The notes under the pieces: model-generated
Databases searched by the model: none
The model's input: only the letters and a program-made list of their open reading frames with translations
What the model was told of the DNA's origin: nothing
Program-made: the position numbers and the translations under genes
Shown: positions 45,961 to 56,742 of the stretch, piece by piece
How the letters are laid out: every line of letters starts with the position of its first letter
Position numbering within the stretch: the first letter of the stretch is position 1
Assembly (NCBI GenBank): GCA_029204225.1
Contig: CM055106.1
Span: 11,142,539 to 11,206,538, forward strand
Length of the DNA stretch: 64,000 nucleotides
Direction: 5' to 3'
Source of the DNA: Diphasiastrum complanatum
Lineage: Eukaryota; Streptophyta; Lycopodiopsida; Lycopodiales; Lycopodiaceae

Positions 45961-47290
45961 GAATACTGATTTCAAAATGCTATTAAGAAAGACAGAATTT
46001 ACCTCCAAACTGACGATCTGCCAGTCCACGGAATGGGGAACATCTGTAGGAATATATATACTTAAATATGGAAGGTATATATCTACATCCTTATGCGTAT
46101 TGCTCGCCAAATTCATGTTGACACAAAAACCTTTAATACTATTATCTACAGATCTCTTAATAGAGATCAGGTTTAAACTCCAGTGGTCACTGCAAAATAA
46201 GATTGAAATTTCTTTAGCTGCAATTCTGAGAACTATTTCCATTGACAATGCCAATGTTACTGCATCAAACAACAAGAAGCATTTAATATATCTTACTTGG
46301 TATGATAAGGGATGAGCATATACTTTGTTGCTGGTGTGAATCCACTAGTCAAACACTGTGACAATGTGTCATTATTCTCCTTGAAGGCCTGAAACAAAAA
46401 GTTGCTCAGCACCAGCAACTCATTGGATGAATATCTTGCAATGTCATATTGCAAGAGTGTAAGTCTGGACTCTATCACAGGATCACTGATAGAAGTCCGT
46501 CTGTCTTTGAGATCCAAACAATCAAGAACTCTATAATTTATACTAAAATCAAGTTCATCTAACAAAATGGAGTACCAATTGTATCTATAGCATCGGATAT
46601 GTCCTTCTCAAATTTAAGATAATCATCCGAATCTATATATGTATAAAAATTTGAGGGAGGAGGAGGAGGTGGATGTGTAGTATCTACAGGAATTGAAGGG
46701 GTATCCAAAATAGATGTAGCTATATTTACAACAGTATTAAGAGCAGCGTTATCTACAATTGATTCCGGGTTAGGCTTCACAGATTCTGTGGTGTCTACCC
46801 TCCTTACTTTCTTTGGAGCTCTCTTGGGTGCTGTCTGCTTCCTAGGACGCTTGGTAGGAAGATCAGTCCTATCTAGAGGAGTTGGTCTGGGAGCAGCAGG
46901 CTGAGATACGTGCAATTTGCAAAACCTCTCCCTCATTCTCATCAGGAGCTGAAAATTCTTGGGCATTATGGTGACTCTCTTGGAATGGATTGCCATCAAA
47001 AATGAATCTTAAAAAAAAAGGCTCATGTATCTTCAGCAGCCTCCTGAAGGCACTGAAGAGCACTGGATGTGAAATCTAACCAACTGTCCGAGATCATTTC
47101 TAGTTATGTTTTGGACAACACGGTAGAATGGAACTCTTGGAATCAACAGAGCGGTTAATCTTTGATACTTGCGTATTTCAGAGAGCCACCTGTTGCGGTT
47201 GCGCATTCTAGGTCTAGCGAGAGGTGTAATGGCAACCGCCGGAGTTGAGGACAAGCCAGCAAAGAAGAAGTCCCTCCTTGTCTTAGGAAG
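45961..47290 (-). pseudogene. histone-H3-like fusion protein, element copy 2 (frameshifted)
   Basis: Homologue of 9245-11263 on the other strand. It shows SEIRKYQRLTALLIPR (alpha-N/alpha-1), then in another frame ALQCLQEAAED (alpha-2), then after a further shift AIHSKRVTIMPKNFQLL (loop 2/alpha-3). The linker keeps PLDRTDLPT and a basic run (KRPRKQTAPKRAPKK). The fused region keeps SDPVIESRLTLLQ and YMLIPYHTK (about 46540-46300) and SNTHKDVDIY (about 46080), and the gene is truncated at 45961. The N-terminus upstream of RWLSEIR is open but does not read ARTK; its start is unclear. At least two frameshifts lie in the fold, so this copy is dead. Confidence 0.74.
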
Positions 47291-47883
47291 AATATCGATT
47301 GTGAAGGATGCGCACAAGTGCGATATGCGGAGTAAAAAAAAAAATGAAAAATTCATCAAAGTTTGTGATTTTATATCGTGGTTCGCACGTGCGAAGAACG
47401 TCCTGTCACACGTGTGGGACTTGTACGATCAAATGCGAGAGCAACACATGTCACCCTGTCACTTTACACGTGTGGGATTTGTACGAGCAAATGTGAGAGT
47501 GACACGTGTTATCGAACAAACGAATGAACACGAGACACATGTACAGGTGTCATTTCACACGTGTCCAGGGTCAACTCACACGTGCCAGCACCTGTAGTCC
47601 AATTGAAAGTAGACACGTGTCTGATCGTTGACCACACGTGCTTAAATTTAGTATAAATGGCACGAAACCCAATTAATTTTTTACCTTTTTTGTTCTCAAA
47701 ATTCACGGCATATCGCTCTTGTGCGCGCACATTGTTGTCCGTTTGTTTGCAACGATACCTACTTGCGCACAAGTGCAATATTCGGTATCTACCTGCCGTG
47801 CATATCCCTCTTGTGCAGAATCTTGATAGTCAGTTTTGTTTCAGTTCTCTCTCGCGCACAAGTGCGATATCTACGTTACTTCC
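47291..47883. promoter_or_regulatory. divergent promoter between the H3-like gene and family B, copy 2
   Basis: No gene. CACGTG cores are very dense (47388-47660 holds about ten ACACGTGT, CACACGTG or ACACATGT forms). The same motif as in copy 1 appears as ATATCGCTCTTGTGCGC near 47710 and ATATCCCTCTTGTGC near 47803, and inverted as GCGCACAAGTGCGATAT near 47310, 47770 (CAATAT variant) and 47858. The divergent arrangement and both motif classes are thus shared with 7723-9244. Confidence 0.65.
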
Positions 47884-48813
47884 ATGGCCTCTTCCTCAAG
47901 ATCCTCACGAGATTCAGGCTTGAGTTCATTTCTTAGTGAATTTGGGATTATTGAAAAACTAGACTACTTCCACAGCCTATTCAGGCCATATCTACATGTT
48001 TTCAGGACTGCACAGCCAAATTCTGACGTATTTTATGAACATTATGTTAGATTCAGAGATATGCTTAGTAAGCCTATTTTCTCCGTAGGTTCACTCCAGT
48101 ACATGCATTATACTGATCTTGTTCATTTCTTCCTAGCTTTCAGACATAGACTAGATAGAATGTTCACCAAATTGTTTGATCTTTTCAAAAGTAGTTCAAT
48201 GTGTCCTTATTGCAACAAGAAATGTCGATTGGTAGAATATCAGAGTGGTTTTGTACTTTTCCTGTTAGTTCAAATCCCAGATGATGAGGAAGTTTTTGTT
48301 GCTGACCCTCCTTTTGCATCATCCTCTGTTCAGTCAGCTATTAAGAATATCAGTCACTTCCTTATCTCCACATCTTTGATAAGGAAAGTGACTTTATTGA
48401 TGTAAATATTGATGTTCTCCGGGATTCTTTTATTGGCCAAAATACATCTACTAATGAATCGATTCCTATAGAGGAGTCTAAATATCTTTTCAATTTGCCT
48501 GTATATTATATTAATGACTGTATATTTTACTACTGCTGATTTATGTAAATTTTTTGACTATCGTGAAGATGAGGTTCTATGTTTATTATTCGGCACAATT
48601 TTCGAATTCTCTGACTTTGTAGATTTTGAAACAGATGACCTTGTTGTTGGTATTGATTTTGATGAGGAGGAGGGACTTATGACCGATGAAGAATGCCTAA
48701 CTAAGACTTTATCAAATATTGTTGAGGATGGGCGAGGCAGACCATCCGATGAAGAATTCACGGCATTTCAATCCCAGATGGGCTTTCCTCATCCATCATT
48801 CATGCATTTATGA
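47884..48813 (+). pseudogene. family B protein, element copy 2
   Basis: Homologue of 6864-7722. The ATG at 47884 opens MASSSRSSRDSGLSSFLSEFG, then LDYFHSLFR, FYEHYVRFRDML, HRLDRMFTKL and CPYCNKKCRLVEYQSGFVLFLL. The Cys pattern C-x2-C-x3-C looks like a possible metal site; copy 1 has C-x5-C at this place, so only the outer two are conserved. The first frame stops at 48405. The C-terminal block (FFDYREDEVLCLLF, acidic stretch, DEEFTAFQSQMGF) continues in another frame at 48514-48813. It is followed on the same strand by the transposase-like gene. Function unknown. Confidence 0.55.
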
Positions 48814-49019
48814 TGATTCCACTTCAGTACGTGGTCATTATATTGATCATCCTGACATATCCGCCTATCCAAGCACATAAAGTCCAACAATATGAAGCAC
48901 CACCATCACATTCTCGACATTCCTTGACTTATCCCGAATATTCACCAGAAAGTCCAAAACCATTAGCCATACAAATTTCAGCTATGGTGATATTCTGTTA
49001 ACTATCTATATTTTTTGCA

Positions 49020-50790
49020 AATCTACATTAGTAGCTCCTCGGAATATTAAAGACAATGCTTCACTAGGAATGTCATTGGGCACAATATTGACTGGCAAAT
49101 CCACTTAGCATATCATAATGAACAATAGGAGTTCAAATGTAAAGTGTAAAATAGCAGAGTCTTTGATGGTGGACATTCAAAATTTTTTAGATAAGACTAT
49201 AGTTCATGGTGCTTGTGATTTTGCAGGTATTAGCAGGGAAGCACATGCAACAATATTTAAACTAATTAGAGAATCTTTTAAGCAAGTTCAAATTAGAAAA
49301 GTCCCAATCCCTAGGACATATCACTTGAAGAAAGAGAGAGATACATTAAACATAGGTATGCATAAGATCACTGGAACTCCATTTCATATTGAGGAGGTGT
49401 ATGAAACTGATGGAAGAACGATATTCTATAATTCATCAAACAACTTATTTGTTGATCTAAATTACTTGCTGAGATACATCATCACATTCTATAATATAAC
49501 CTATGAAAAGGTGAATGGCAAAATAATCATAGTACTTAAGTTAGATGAGTCAGAAATTGTGAAAGGGCAGAAGATGGAGAGGGTTAGTATAACTCTCATG
49601 AATGGTGCTCTATCACAAACAGAGAACCAAGAAGATTTCAGATTCAGTGTCCAGTCAGAAAATGATATATGGTGGTTGGCAGCGTTTTAGGTAACTAGCC
49701 TCATTATTACATGACATTCATTGAATAGTATTAATTCATTGTAAACTAAGTCTGATTAATTCTTTGGACAGGTGCTGAAGGAGGATCATGATATATTATC
49801 ATGGATATTCTTAAGGACATTTTATCGTAGGATCATCAAGGACCATATGGATGGAGGACTTCTGAATGTTCCAGGAGTTGGAGACTTCAATGTTGAATGG
49901 CACTTAGCAGGTGATTTGAAAACATTGAAATGTATGTATAATGTCTCTCACCGTGCTACATCAAAACACCCTTGTTTGTACTGCATGAAAATGGCAAAAG
50001 ATGTAACTAGGAGTACAGAAATTACTAGAGAATATGCAGATCCAAACTAGAAGCCTGTGCTGCCTATTCGCTTGAAAAATGTACATGTTTGCACTCTTCA
50101 TGCAGAAGTTAGATTAATATAAAAGATCATTTATCTTCATATAGTTTTTGCTTGGAATACTAAGCCAACATCATTAGCAAAGGAAGCTATCTCTCAATTA
50201 GAAGATGTTTTATCAAAAGCAGGATTCCATAAGAGACATGTCAAAAATTCAAAAAGATGAAAAGCTTTCAGGAAAGAATGGGAACATGCCAACTAAGCCA
50301 AGTATAGGAGGAGCAAAAGCACGTCGTTTCCTATCAAATCATACTGGTAAGGCTTCTAATATTCAACACTCAGTCTGATATTATTGCTGCCACTCAGGAC
50401 TTCGAGAAAGACGGCAAAACCATAGTACTAAAAGTTAATGTATGGAAGAAGCTTGATAGTATGATTGTTATTTTAAGAAAAGAAAAATACTCTGATTATG
50501 ATAAGAAAGCTGTCCAAAAGACTTGTGTCGAGTTTGTTAATGCAGTATCAAAAGCATGGGGGGAAGATCACATCACTCATTACATGGTTAGTATAAAGTT
50601 TTTAAGATGCTTTCAATTTTTCATATATATTTAGATCCAAACATAAGACTAACATTATGATTTTGACATATGCAGCACATACTAAGAGATCATACAACAT
50701 TTTTTGCAAACACATATGGAAGCTTGAGTGTAGGGTCATCACAAGGGATGGAGAAGTCAGACAAGCATCAACAGGATGCGTAGCTCGACA
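49020..50790 (+). pseudogene. RAG1/Transib-like DDE transposase, element copy 2 (truncated by gypsy)
   Basis: Homologue of the gene at 3759-6191 without its coiled-coil start. D1 lies in LKLDESEIVKGQKMERVS (codon 49544-49546); an intron of about 80 bp (donor GTAACT near 49691, acceptor GGACAG near 49771) precedes VLKEDHDILSWIF; D2 is in LAGDLKTLKCMYNVSH (49913-49915) with Cys at +20 and +23 (CLYC, 49973 and 49982). Then come VHVCTLHAEVRLI and KPSIGGAKARRFLSN, a phase-0 intron 50587-50675, HILRDH (two His five apart) and E in SSQGMEKSDK (50751-50753), 25 residues after the first His. Stops at about 49688, 50048 and 50119 and a frameshift near 50250 inactivate it. The gypsy E sequence begins near 50780, cutting off the C-terminus. 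Confidence 0.74.
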
Positions 50791-51520
50791 GTGTGAGCAC
50801 CATATTGTTTTTCGTCTATAAGGTACCTGTGCAAGGTTTGATTGGCTGTTCCTGTACTTGACTTTTGAGGCGTTTGAAACGCTTGATATAGTCTCCTACA
50901 CGTTCGTCTTTTGCCATTTTGATGTTACTCAATTTGACAAAAGGGCTCTCGATCAAGCGAAAGGGCTTAAAATGCTTGATCAAGGATTCTTTCAAAATTG
51001 ACTAGTCTGTCTTATCTTCACGATCAAGGTTGAAAAACCAATCACATGCTTTAGCGATCATGGTCATCAAAAACAATTGGACCATAGCATCGGGAGATGT
51101 TTCGCCATACACATCACATGCATTCTCAAAGATTTGCAAAAATCTTTGAGGATCCGAACTACCGTCAAACTTTGGTAGATCTAGCTTGGGTGTACGTCTC
51201 TCATGATGAGCATCGTGGGTAGCAAAGACTCCATTAAGTTTGGTTCTGGCCTGTGAGTGTTCAACACCATAAAATTGGGGTCGTGCTCTTGAGAACTCAG
51301 CTCTATTAGGTTCTTGTCCCTCGAATGGGTTTGTGGATGGCTCGTGTATTTGGGCCCGCATTCGGTAGAACCTATGACGTCTGATTTGTTCAGCTACAGA
51401 GGACCTGATCTCGTATGGATAATCTTCGGGGATTTTAGAATCTGTATTGTCGGCCATTGGGTACTGTTGTGTCATTTTTGTGTTGGGTATGTGTTTCTGG
51501 TGTTTATAACAAGAAAACAA
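50780..51520 (-). pseudogene. Ty3/gypsy E gag (truncated)
   Basis: Minus-strand gag with the retrotransposon-gag domain: PKLDLPKFDGSSDPQRFLQI, FLMTMIAKACDWFFNL, then after a stop near 51000 LKESLIKHF and DERVGDYIKRFKRL. It lies between an LTR with a primer-binding site (51645-51657) on its right and the broken end of the transposase gene on its left. Protease, RT and integrase are missing. It has the same layout as, and may be related to, the LTR fragment at 34145-35020. Confidence 0.88.
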
Positions 51521-51657
51521 TTGTTCTATCGGTTGATAGAACCAAGTCCTATGGGAAGCTTATCGAGCTGATAGAACCAAGTCCTATGGGAAGTTTTTGA
51601 TACTATGTAAGTATTAGATTAAGGAATCAGATAATAGTCATTATTGCTCTAATACCA

Positions 51658-52384
51658 TGTCGGAATTTCGAGAAAAAAACGGGGAGAATCCTCGGTGCGT
51701 GCACTACAACATCAATATGTGAACAAAAACAGAGCTTGATTGTGCGGTTGTTTGTGGAATAGAAAAGAGCAGACAATCAGACAAAGCAATGAGAAAGTCA
51801 AACAGGAAATGAAATAACAAAGCATACAACTCTAAACGCAATAAAAAGATAGTGATTGATACAGATTAGTGTATGGAAATACATGTCAGATTGATGTTAT
51901 GAGCACAGGACAATGGGTAAAACTGAGTGCTCAAGAAGCTAACTCCGCTCTGTAAAAGCTATGAGCTTATTATCGATAGATCGATGCATGAAAGCATCTA
52001 TCGTGTTTGTCTCTAATTCAACATTGTTTTTATATTTGATTACAATAATCATCTATATACAATTTACAATTATGCATATGCTTGTACAAGAAGGTGGCAT
52101 GGGGTCATTGTGTCATCTGGAGTAGATCGTGGCAGTTGCTGTCATTGTCAAAGTAGTTGCACAGTACAGGAAGTGGGCATGAGAAGGCTTTGACTATTCG
52201 GAGTCGAGCGTGTCGATGTCGTCATTAAAGTCAGAATAGTCATTTGATGGTCCTCGACGACAGTCGGTTGAGTTGACAAGTCCAACTTCCCCGATAAGTC
52301 GGTCAAGTTGGGCTTCCTCGACAAGTCAATTGTCATTATGGTGCTTGTCTTCGATAATAGAGTATTTCTGCAGACTATGTGACA
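51658..52384 (-). repeat. 5' LTR of gypsy E
   Basis: Runs from TGTCGG to GTGACA on the plus strand. On the minus strand its end CCGACA is followed at once by TGGTATTAGAGC (51645-51657 region), an initiator tRNA-Met primer site with one change. Shares sequence stretches with 34145-35020. Confidence 0.8.
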
Positions 52385-52819
52385 ATGGCCGTTTTTGAAT
52401 GACTAGTCATGTTTGCCACCTGGAAGAAGAAACGGTTGAGCACATGTTCTTTTACTGTCGACGGGACCTATGGTTGGAGCTAGCCGAGAGACTCTCACTT
52501 GCTAGATCGATCTACTCTTACTCTCTGGCATGTGTGCAGGTTAGCGGTACTGTGGAAGATCTGGACGACAAGGAATCATCAAGTTTTGAGGGTGTTACTT
52601 TCCCTCTCTCGGCCACAGCTTGTCTTCGTCTATCCACTTTCTTTATGCAAACTAGTTAGTTAGTTTGGACTATCTCCTTGCGTGGTGTGCTAAAGTCCTT
52701 GCCTGTATAGGCTCTGTATAGGTTGTCCTTTTGGACTTTTGAGTGACTTGGCCTCGAGTTGCCATCTTGAATATTTGTGAAAATATAATTCTATCTTTAA
52801 GCTTTCAAAAAAAAAAAAT
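52385..52819 (+). pseudogene. LINE 3' end with poly(A) tail
   Basis: A short frame carries the reverse-transcriptase zinc-binding motif C-x2..ETVEHMFFYC (52410-52460). It is followed by typical LINE 3' sequence and a run of A near 52808-52819. Only this tail was inserted or survives, directly beside the gypsy E LTR. Confidence 0.75.
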
Positions 52820-53104
52820 TAGTACGTTTTTTAGAAGTTAAAAAAATGATTTTTTGTGAGCAATGTGTTGACCACACATTCCAACACCATTGTCCTTAAT
52901 CTTACCTCGGGAACCTTTTTTAAGCTATCCTAAAAAAACTTGCATTTATAGAACTTCTCGATTTTTTAAAAGCTTTTTTTTATAAAAAGGTATATACGAT
53001 GTATAAAAAATTGTCAAACATTTTTTGATGTTGATTTTTGAAAAAACTTGTGGATTGCATTGGTATAGTTTGCCGTTTTTAGAGCACTGCCGTGGGCTTG
53101 CTTT

Positions 53105-53431
53105 TCAGATAAGTGCCAACGAAAATGCAGCAGCAGTGACACGCGTCACATGCTACTGCGTTTAAGTGCACGTGTCAGTAAAGTTGCAAGTTGCAGCAGT
53201 GTGCGACGCGTGTCAGCTCACCATTGTTTTAGTTTTCCGATAATATTCAAATCTGCCTTTAGGCCTTATCCAGATGCATACATATATATATATATATCTG
53301 TCTGTGTCTCTTATCTTTCCACGATAACAGCGCACTGGCATTGCAATTTTTCTCATCGATCGATCTGATCATCTGAATAGCTTGAAACATTTGCTGGTTT
53401 CTGGGAGTGTTTGTGATATACAATAAGAATC
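53105..53431 (+). promoter_or_regulatory. ASR copy 3 promoter with ABRE and CE3 elements
   Basis: CACGTGTC (53169-53176) and ACGCGTGTC (53206-53214) are 29 bp apart, with TCAGTA.GTTGCAAG and GCAGCAGTG between them as in copy 1. A TATATATATA run lies near 53283-53296, about 140 bp before the start codon. ABRE plus CE3 is the known ABA-response pair; regulation by ABA is inferred. Confidence 0.75.
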
Positions 53432-54354
53432 ATGGCGCATTTATTCCAGCACAATAAAGAGGGAGTAACTCCTCAGGAGGAGATGAAGCAGGACAAACGC
53501 CATGAGCACATGGGTGAGGGTGCTGCCTTGGGTGCAGAAGGTGGCGCTCTGGTGAGTTAAATCCATTGCCAAAATTCCAAGATGATGTGAATTACCTCAA
53601 GCCTCAGATGTTCTTCTCACATTGTTGAGTTCTTTCACGCATACGTGACGAATGTGTTTTATGACTCTAGACATACGTGACGAATGTGTTTTGTGACTCT
53701 AGAATGCAGTGATCTGTAATCAGAGAGCAGTTCCAAATTTTTAGTCTCTGTCGATTCCAAATTTGCAGTCTGTGTCGCTGTGATGGAGGAGCACTAACGC
53801 TTTTAGAGATTAGCCTTTCTGTTCAACTTCAAATCTGATCAAAATGTATCATTTGTGCTACGGAGTCTCAGGCCTCCACTTTATTCCCTGTTCGAGTGGC
53901 ATAATTGTCACTTTTCTGAATTGGTGTGTTGCTGAAGTAGTTTGCTCTCTCAGAGTCCTCGAGTTTTTGGTTTTTTGAAGTGATTTTTTGGTGAAGTACT
54001 CTTCTGTCCTAGAGTTTTCGAGTTCCAAGCCACTTGAGGACGCCCAAGAGAGAGTAATCATGTACTCGTGCGCTTGCTTCTGTTGTTCAACAAAAGGTGT
54101 TGCTATTACTGTTGGAAGAAAACATTAAGTCCATTTCTCAGATTAGCAATCCTATAACTAACACAATGCATTTCATCCAGTATGAAAAACATGAAGCCAA
54201 GAAAGATCCGGAGCATGCTCACAAGCACAAAGTCGAAGAAGAACTTGCTGCAACGGGAGGTGTCGGAGCTGCTGGTTATGCCTTACATGAGCATCATGAG
54301 AAAAAGGATGCCGAGAAGGAAGCTGAGGGTGGAAAGAAACACCACATCTTCTAG
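53432..54354 (+). CDS. ASR: ASR (ABA/WDS) protein, copy 3; exons 53432-53551 and 54181-54354
   Basis: ASR family protein, 97 residues, intact. Exon 1 (40 codons) [17 protein letters not shown] ends at GTGAGT. The 629-bp phase-0 intron ends in CATCCAG. Exon 2 starts [17 protein letters not shown], with [15 protein letters not shown], and ends GGKKHHIF. The His-rich start and end fit zinc binding, and the Lys-rich tail is the usual nuclear signal. It differs from copy 1 by few residues (such as Q-to-V at 12 and A-to-E near 36), and intron, 5' and 3' flanks are also similar, so copies 1 and 3 are a recent inverted-orientation duplicate. It is the likeliest functional member, with the best-preserved promoter motifs. 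Confidence 0.95.
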
Positions 54355-54514
54355 AGAACTTCCACGCTCCAGGCAGCATACCTTTAAGCAAACTTACTTT
54401 ACATATATAAATAGCTTAAGTGTACAAAGCGTGTGTTTCTTAGCAATACCGTGTTTGTATATTTGACGTTCTGGTTAGCAGACCGAGTAATCGAGATCAG
54501 CTTTTTTTATTGCG

Positions 54515-54630
54515 AAATTCTCATTGTTGTGATATCTGGAGTATTTGTAAATTAAGTACGTGCATGATGGAAATTCTTATTGTTGGGATATATGGAGTAT
54601 TCATAAATGAACGTGCAATATGTAATTAAA
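54515..54630. repeat. tandem repeat downstream of ASR copy 3
   Basis: Two copies of tcattgttgtgatat.tggagtatt..taaatta, the reverse complement of the repeat at 15722-15826 downstream of ASR copy 1. It marks the extent of the shared duplication. Confidence 0.8.
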
Positions 54631-54639
54631 TGAGAGATA

Positions 54640-55690
54640 TAAATTAGTGTTGAAATTTGATGTTCCGGGTTGCATTGCCCTTTCTTGCTTTGTTTCATGA
54701 TGTCTTTCACAATGTTCATGGGAGTCTTGTGACAATGTTCATGGGAGTCATGTGACTACTTACATATAACTTGCCCTTTAAATTTTATTTTGTAGAGGAT
54801 AGTACTTTCATGCAAATTTTATATTAAAAATTTTAATATTAAGTTTCAAGTAGAAAATGTATAAGATTGTCCTATTTACATTTCTTGTGTAGATTTCAAG
54901 CAAACCATTCATTAAACAAGATTGCAGGCTTCTAGGCTAAATCTAGACAGATCCTCCCAGTTCTTTCAACACTAGATCCTCCCAGTTCTTTCAACTTTCA
55001 TGAAGACCGAATTATGAACTTTGAAACTTGAAAAGTTTGGATAACTCCAAAGTTGGAAGTTGGCAACCTAGCCCATTGTTCAAACTTCAAACTTTGGGCC
55101 AAGCTCTATGATGGCCCATGCTAAAGTGCAAAATCTTTGAGGTTTGAAGTTTGTGATCTCAATTCCGACATTAAGTTGTAAAGATTGAAATTTCAAGTCT
55201 TAAAAATGTGTCATGTACTTATTACAACTTATACAAACACCTTAACTCATGGCACTTGAAATCCATTGTAGCCCATCAAAATGATGATTTTTAAGCAGAC
55301 TATGCATTCAATGTTGATGGCCTAAAATTACAAGTGCCTGTCAAATACGTCCCTTTGAAGGGTATGATGGGTGTCAAATTTCAACACTAGATAAGTCATA
55401 TTTCTAGGCTCATAATGTATTACTTTGAAATGTAGAGAGTTTTTGTTAATGTGGCACACACATTTGTTGAGAACACAACCACTTTATAAGGTAACATTTT
55501 TTATGGAACTATTTGCAACAGTGTAATGAATTTAACATGAACAATGTGGAATATAGCTTTTTTTGGTTTCGCTTAAGATCTAAATATAAAGGCTTGTATT
55601 GTCTAAATTTATTGTGATTCAATTAATCTTTAAAAAAACACATGGCTTCTTTGGCAACATTTGCTAAGATCTCTCATTCGACAATATGTG
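54640..55690. other. no gene seen
   Basis: AT-rich sequence with scattered short direct repeats (for example tcctcccagttctttcaac at about 54952 and 54978). No coding frame or RNA gene is supported. Confidence 0.55.
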
Positions 55691-55699
55691 ATTAACAAC

Positions 55700-56690
55700 A
55701 CTCAAAACCCCCAACCAAATGTGCATGGACCTACACACACTCCATGCTATGAAGCTTGTATTATTTCCTGGATCACATCACTTTAGAGTCCTTAGGTATT
55801 TTCAAATACACCCATTCACCCTCTTGAAACTCACAAGGTGATCTCTTTAGATGTCTAGCTAATGTTGAGCACTCTTGACATGTCAACTATAACATTTCTT
55901 GTATTTCATTCAAGAAATAGACTACCTTATAAAGTTTTTTCCTTTGTCTCAACAATAGTAGTCAACCTAGGTTAAAACTCATACATAAGCATGAACATAC
56001 CAAAACCTATGGATAAATTTGCATTACCACTAAAAGCATAGTCAATCATGAATAAGTACTTCTTTCACTCAAGTTAGTGAACACATTTCCACGAACCATA
56101 TCCTCCATAGCTTGATTCATTTTTTGTGTATGGCCATCACGTTCTAGATGATAAAAAAATTGGCATACTAAAAGATGTTTCCAACTTTCTAAACATTATC
56201 GAACAAGTGTTTAGTGAACAAGTGTCCAGTGGATTGTGCATTTCAATCACGCAATATGTCCTTGGATAGTCTGTAGAGTCAAAATAATCACTAGATCCCT
56301 TTGTAGTTACTTATTAGGAATGAATGTAGCCAAATCAAGTGATCAGCTATTATCCAGATTGCATCACTACCTTTCTACATTAGAACACCAACTACAATGT
56401 CAATGAAATAGTCTCACTTCATTTTGGCAATTTCTAATGGATCCAATAGTCCACCAATTCTCAAGCATTCAAATTTAGTTAACTAATATTGCTTACAACC
56501 ATTAATGTATAATTTCATGAATGGTCTCATCTTTGGCCAATAGAAAGCAAGTTTTAGACCAAATCAAGTGTTTTGTGGATGCGCATGTGCCCTACACTCT
56601 ATGAATCATATCATTCAAACATGTTTTGATGTCTTATTATGTCCTTTGGCACACATATTGTAAGGTCTTCTACAATATATTAACTTGACA
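55700..56690 (-). pseudogene. Ty3/gypsy integrase relic, heavily decayed
   Basis: Read on the minus strand in several frames, integrase fragments appear in order: YWPKMRPFMKLYINGC (zinc region end), DYFIDIVVGV and ADHLIWLHSF (core, about 56430-56330), HLERDGHTQKMNQAMEDMVR (about 56150-56090), and EGEWVYLKIPK-like tail sequence near 55800. Stops and frameshifts are frequent. It is the oldest-looking gypsy sequence in the window. Confidence 0.7.
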
Positions 56691-56742
56691 TGAACCCAAT
56701 ACTAGCAATGGAGAACAATAGGGAGTTGATGGGACAAGCTAA

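Noticed and set aside
45961-50790. Endogenous giant-virus remnant, because of the histone-like gene
   Set aside because: Some large DNA viruses encode histones, but no viral hallmark genes (capsid, DNA polymerase, packaging ATPase) are visible, the genes have spliceosomal introns, and a DDE transposase core is present.
54097-54354. A single-exon ASR-like ORF starting at 54097
   Set aside because: It reads through the intron end; the true start is in exon 1 at 53432, as shown by the other two copies.
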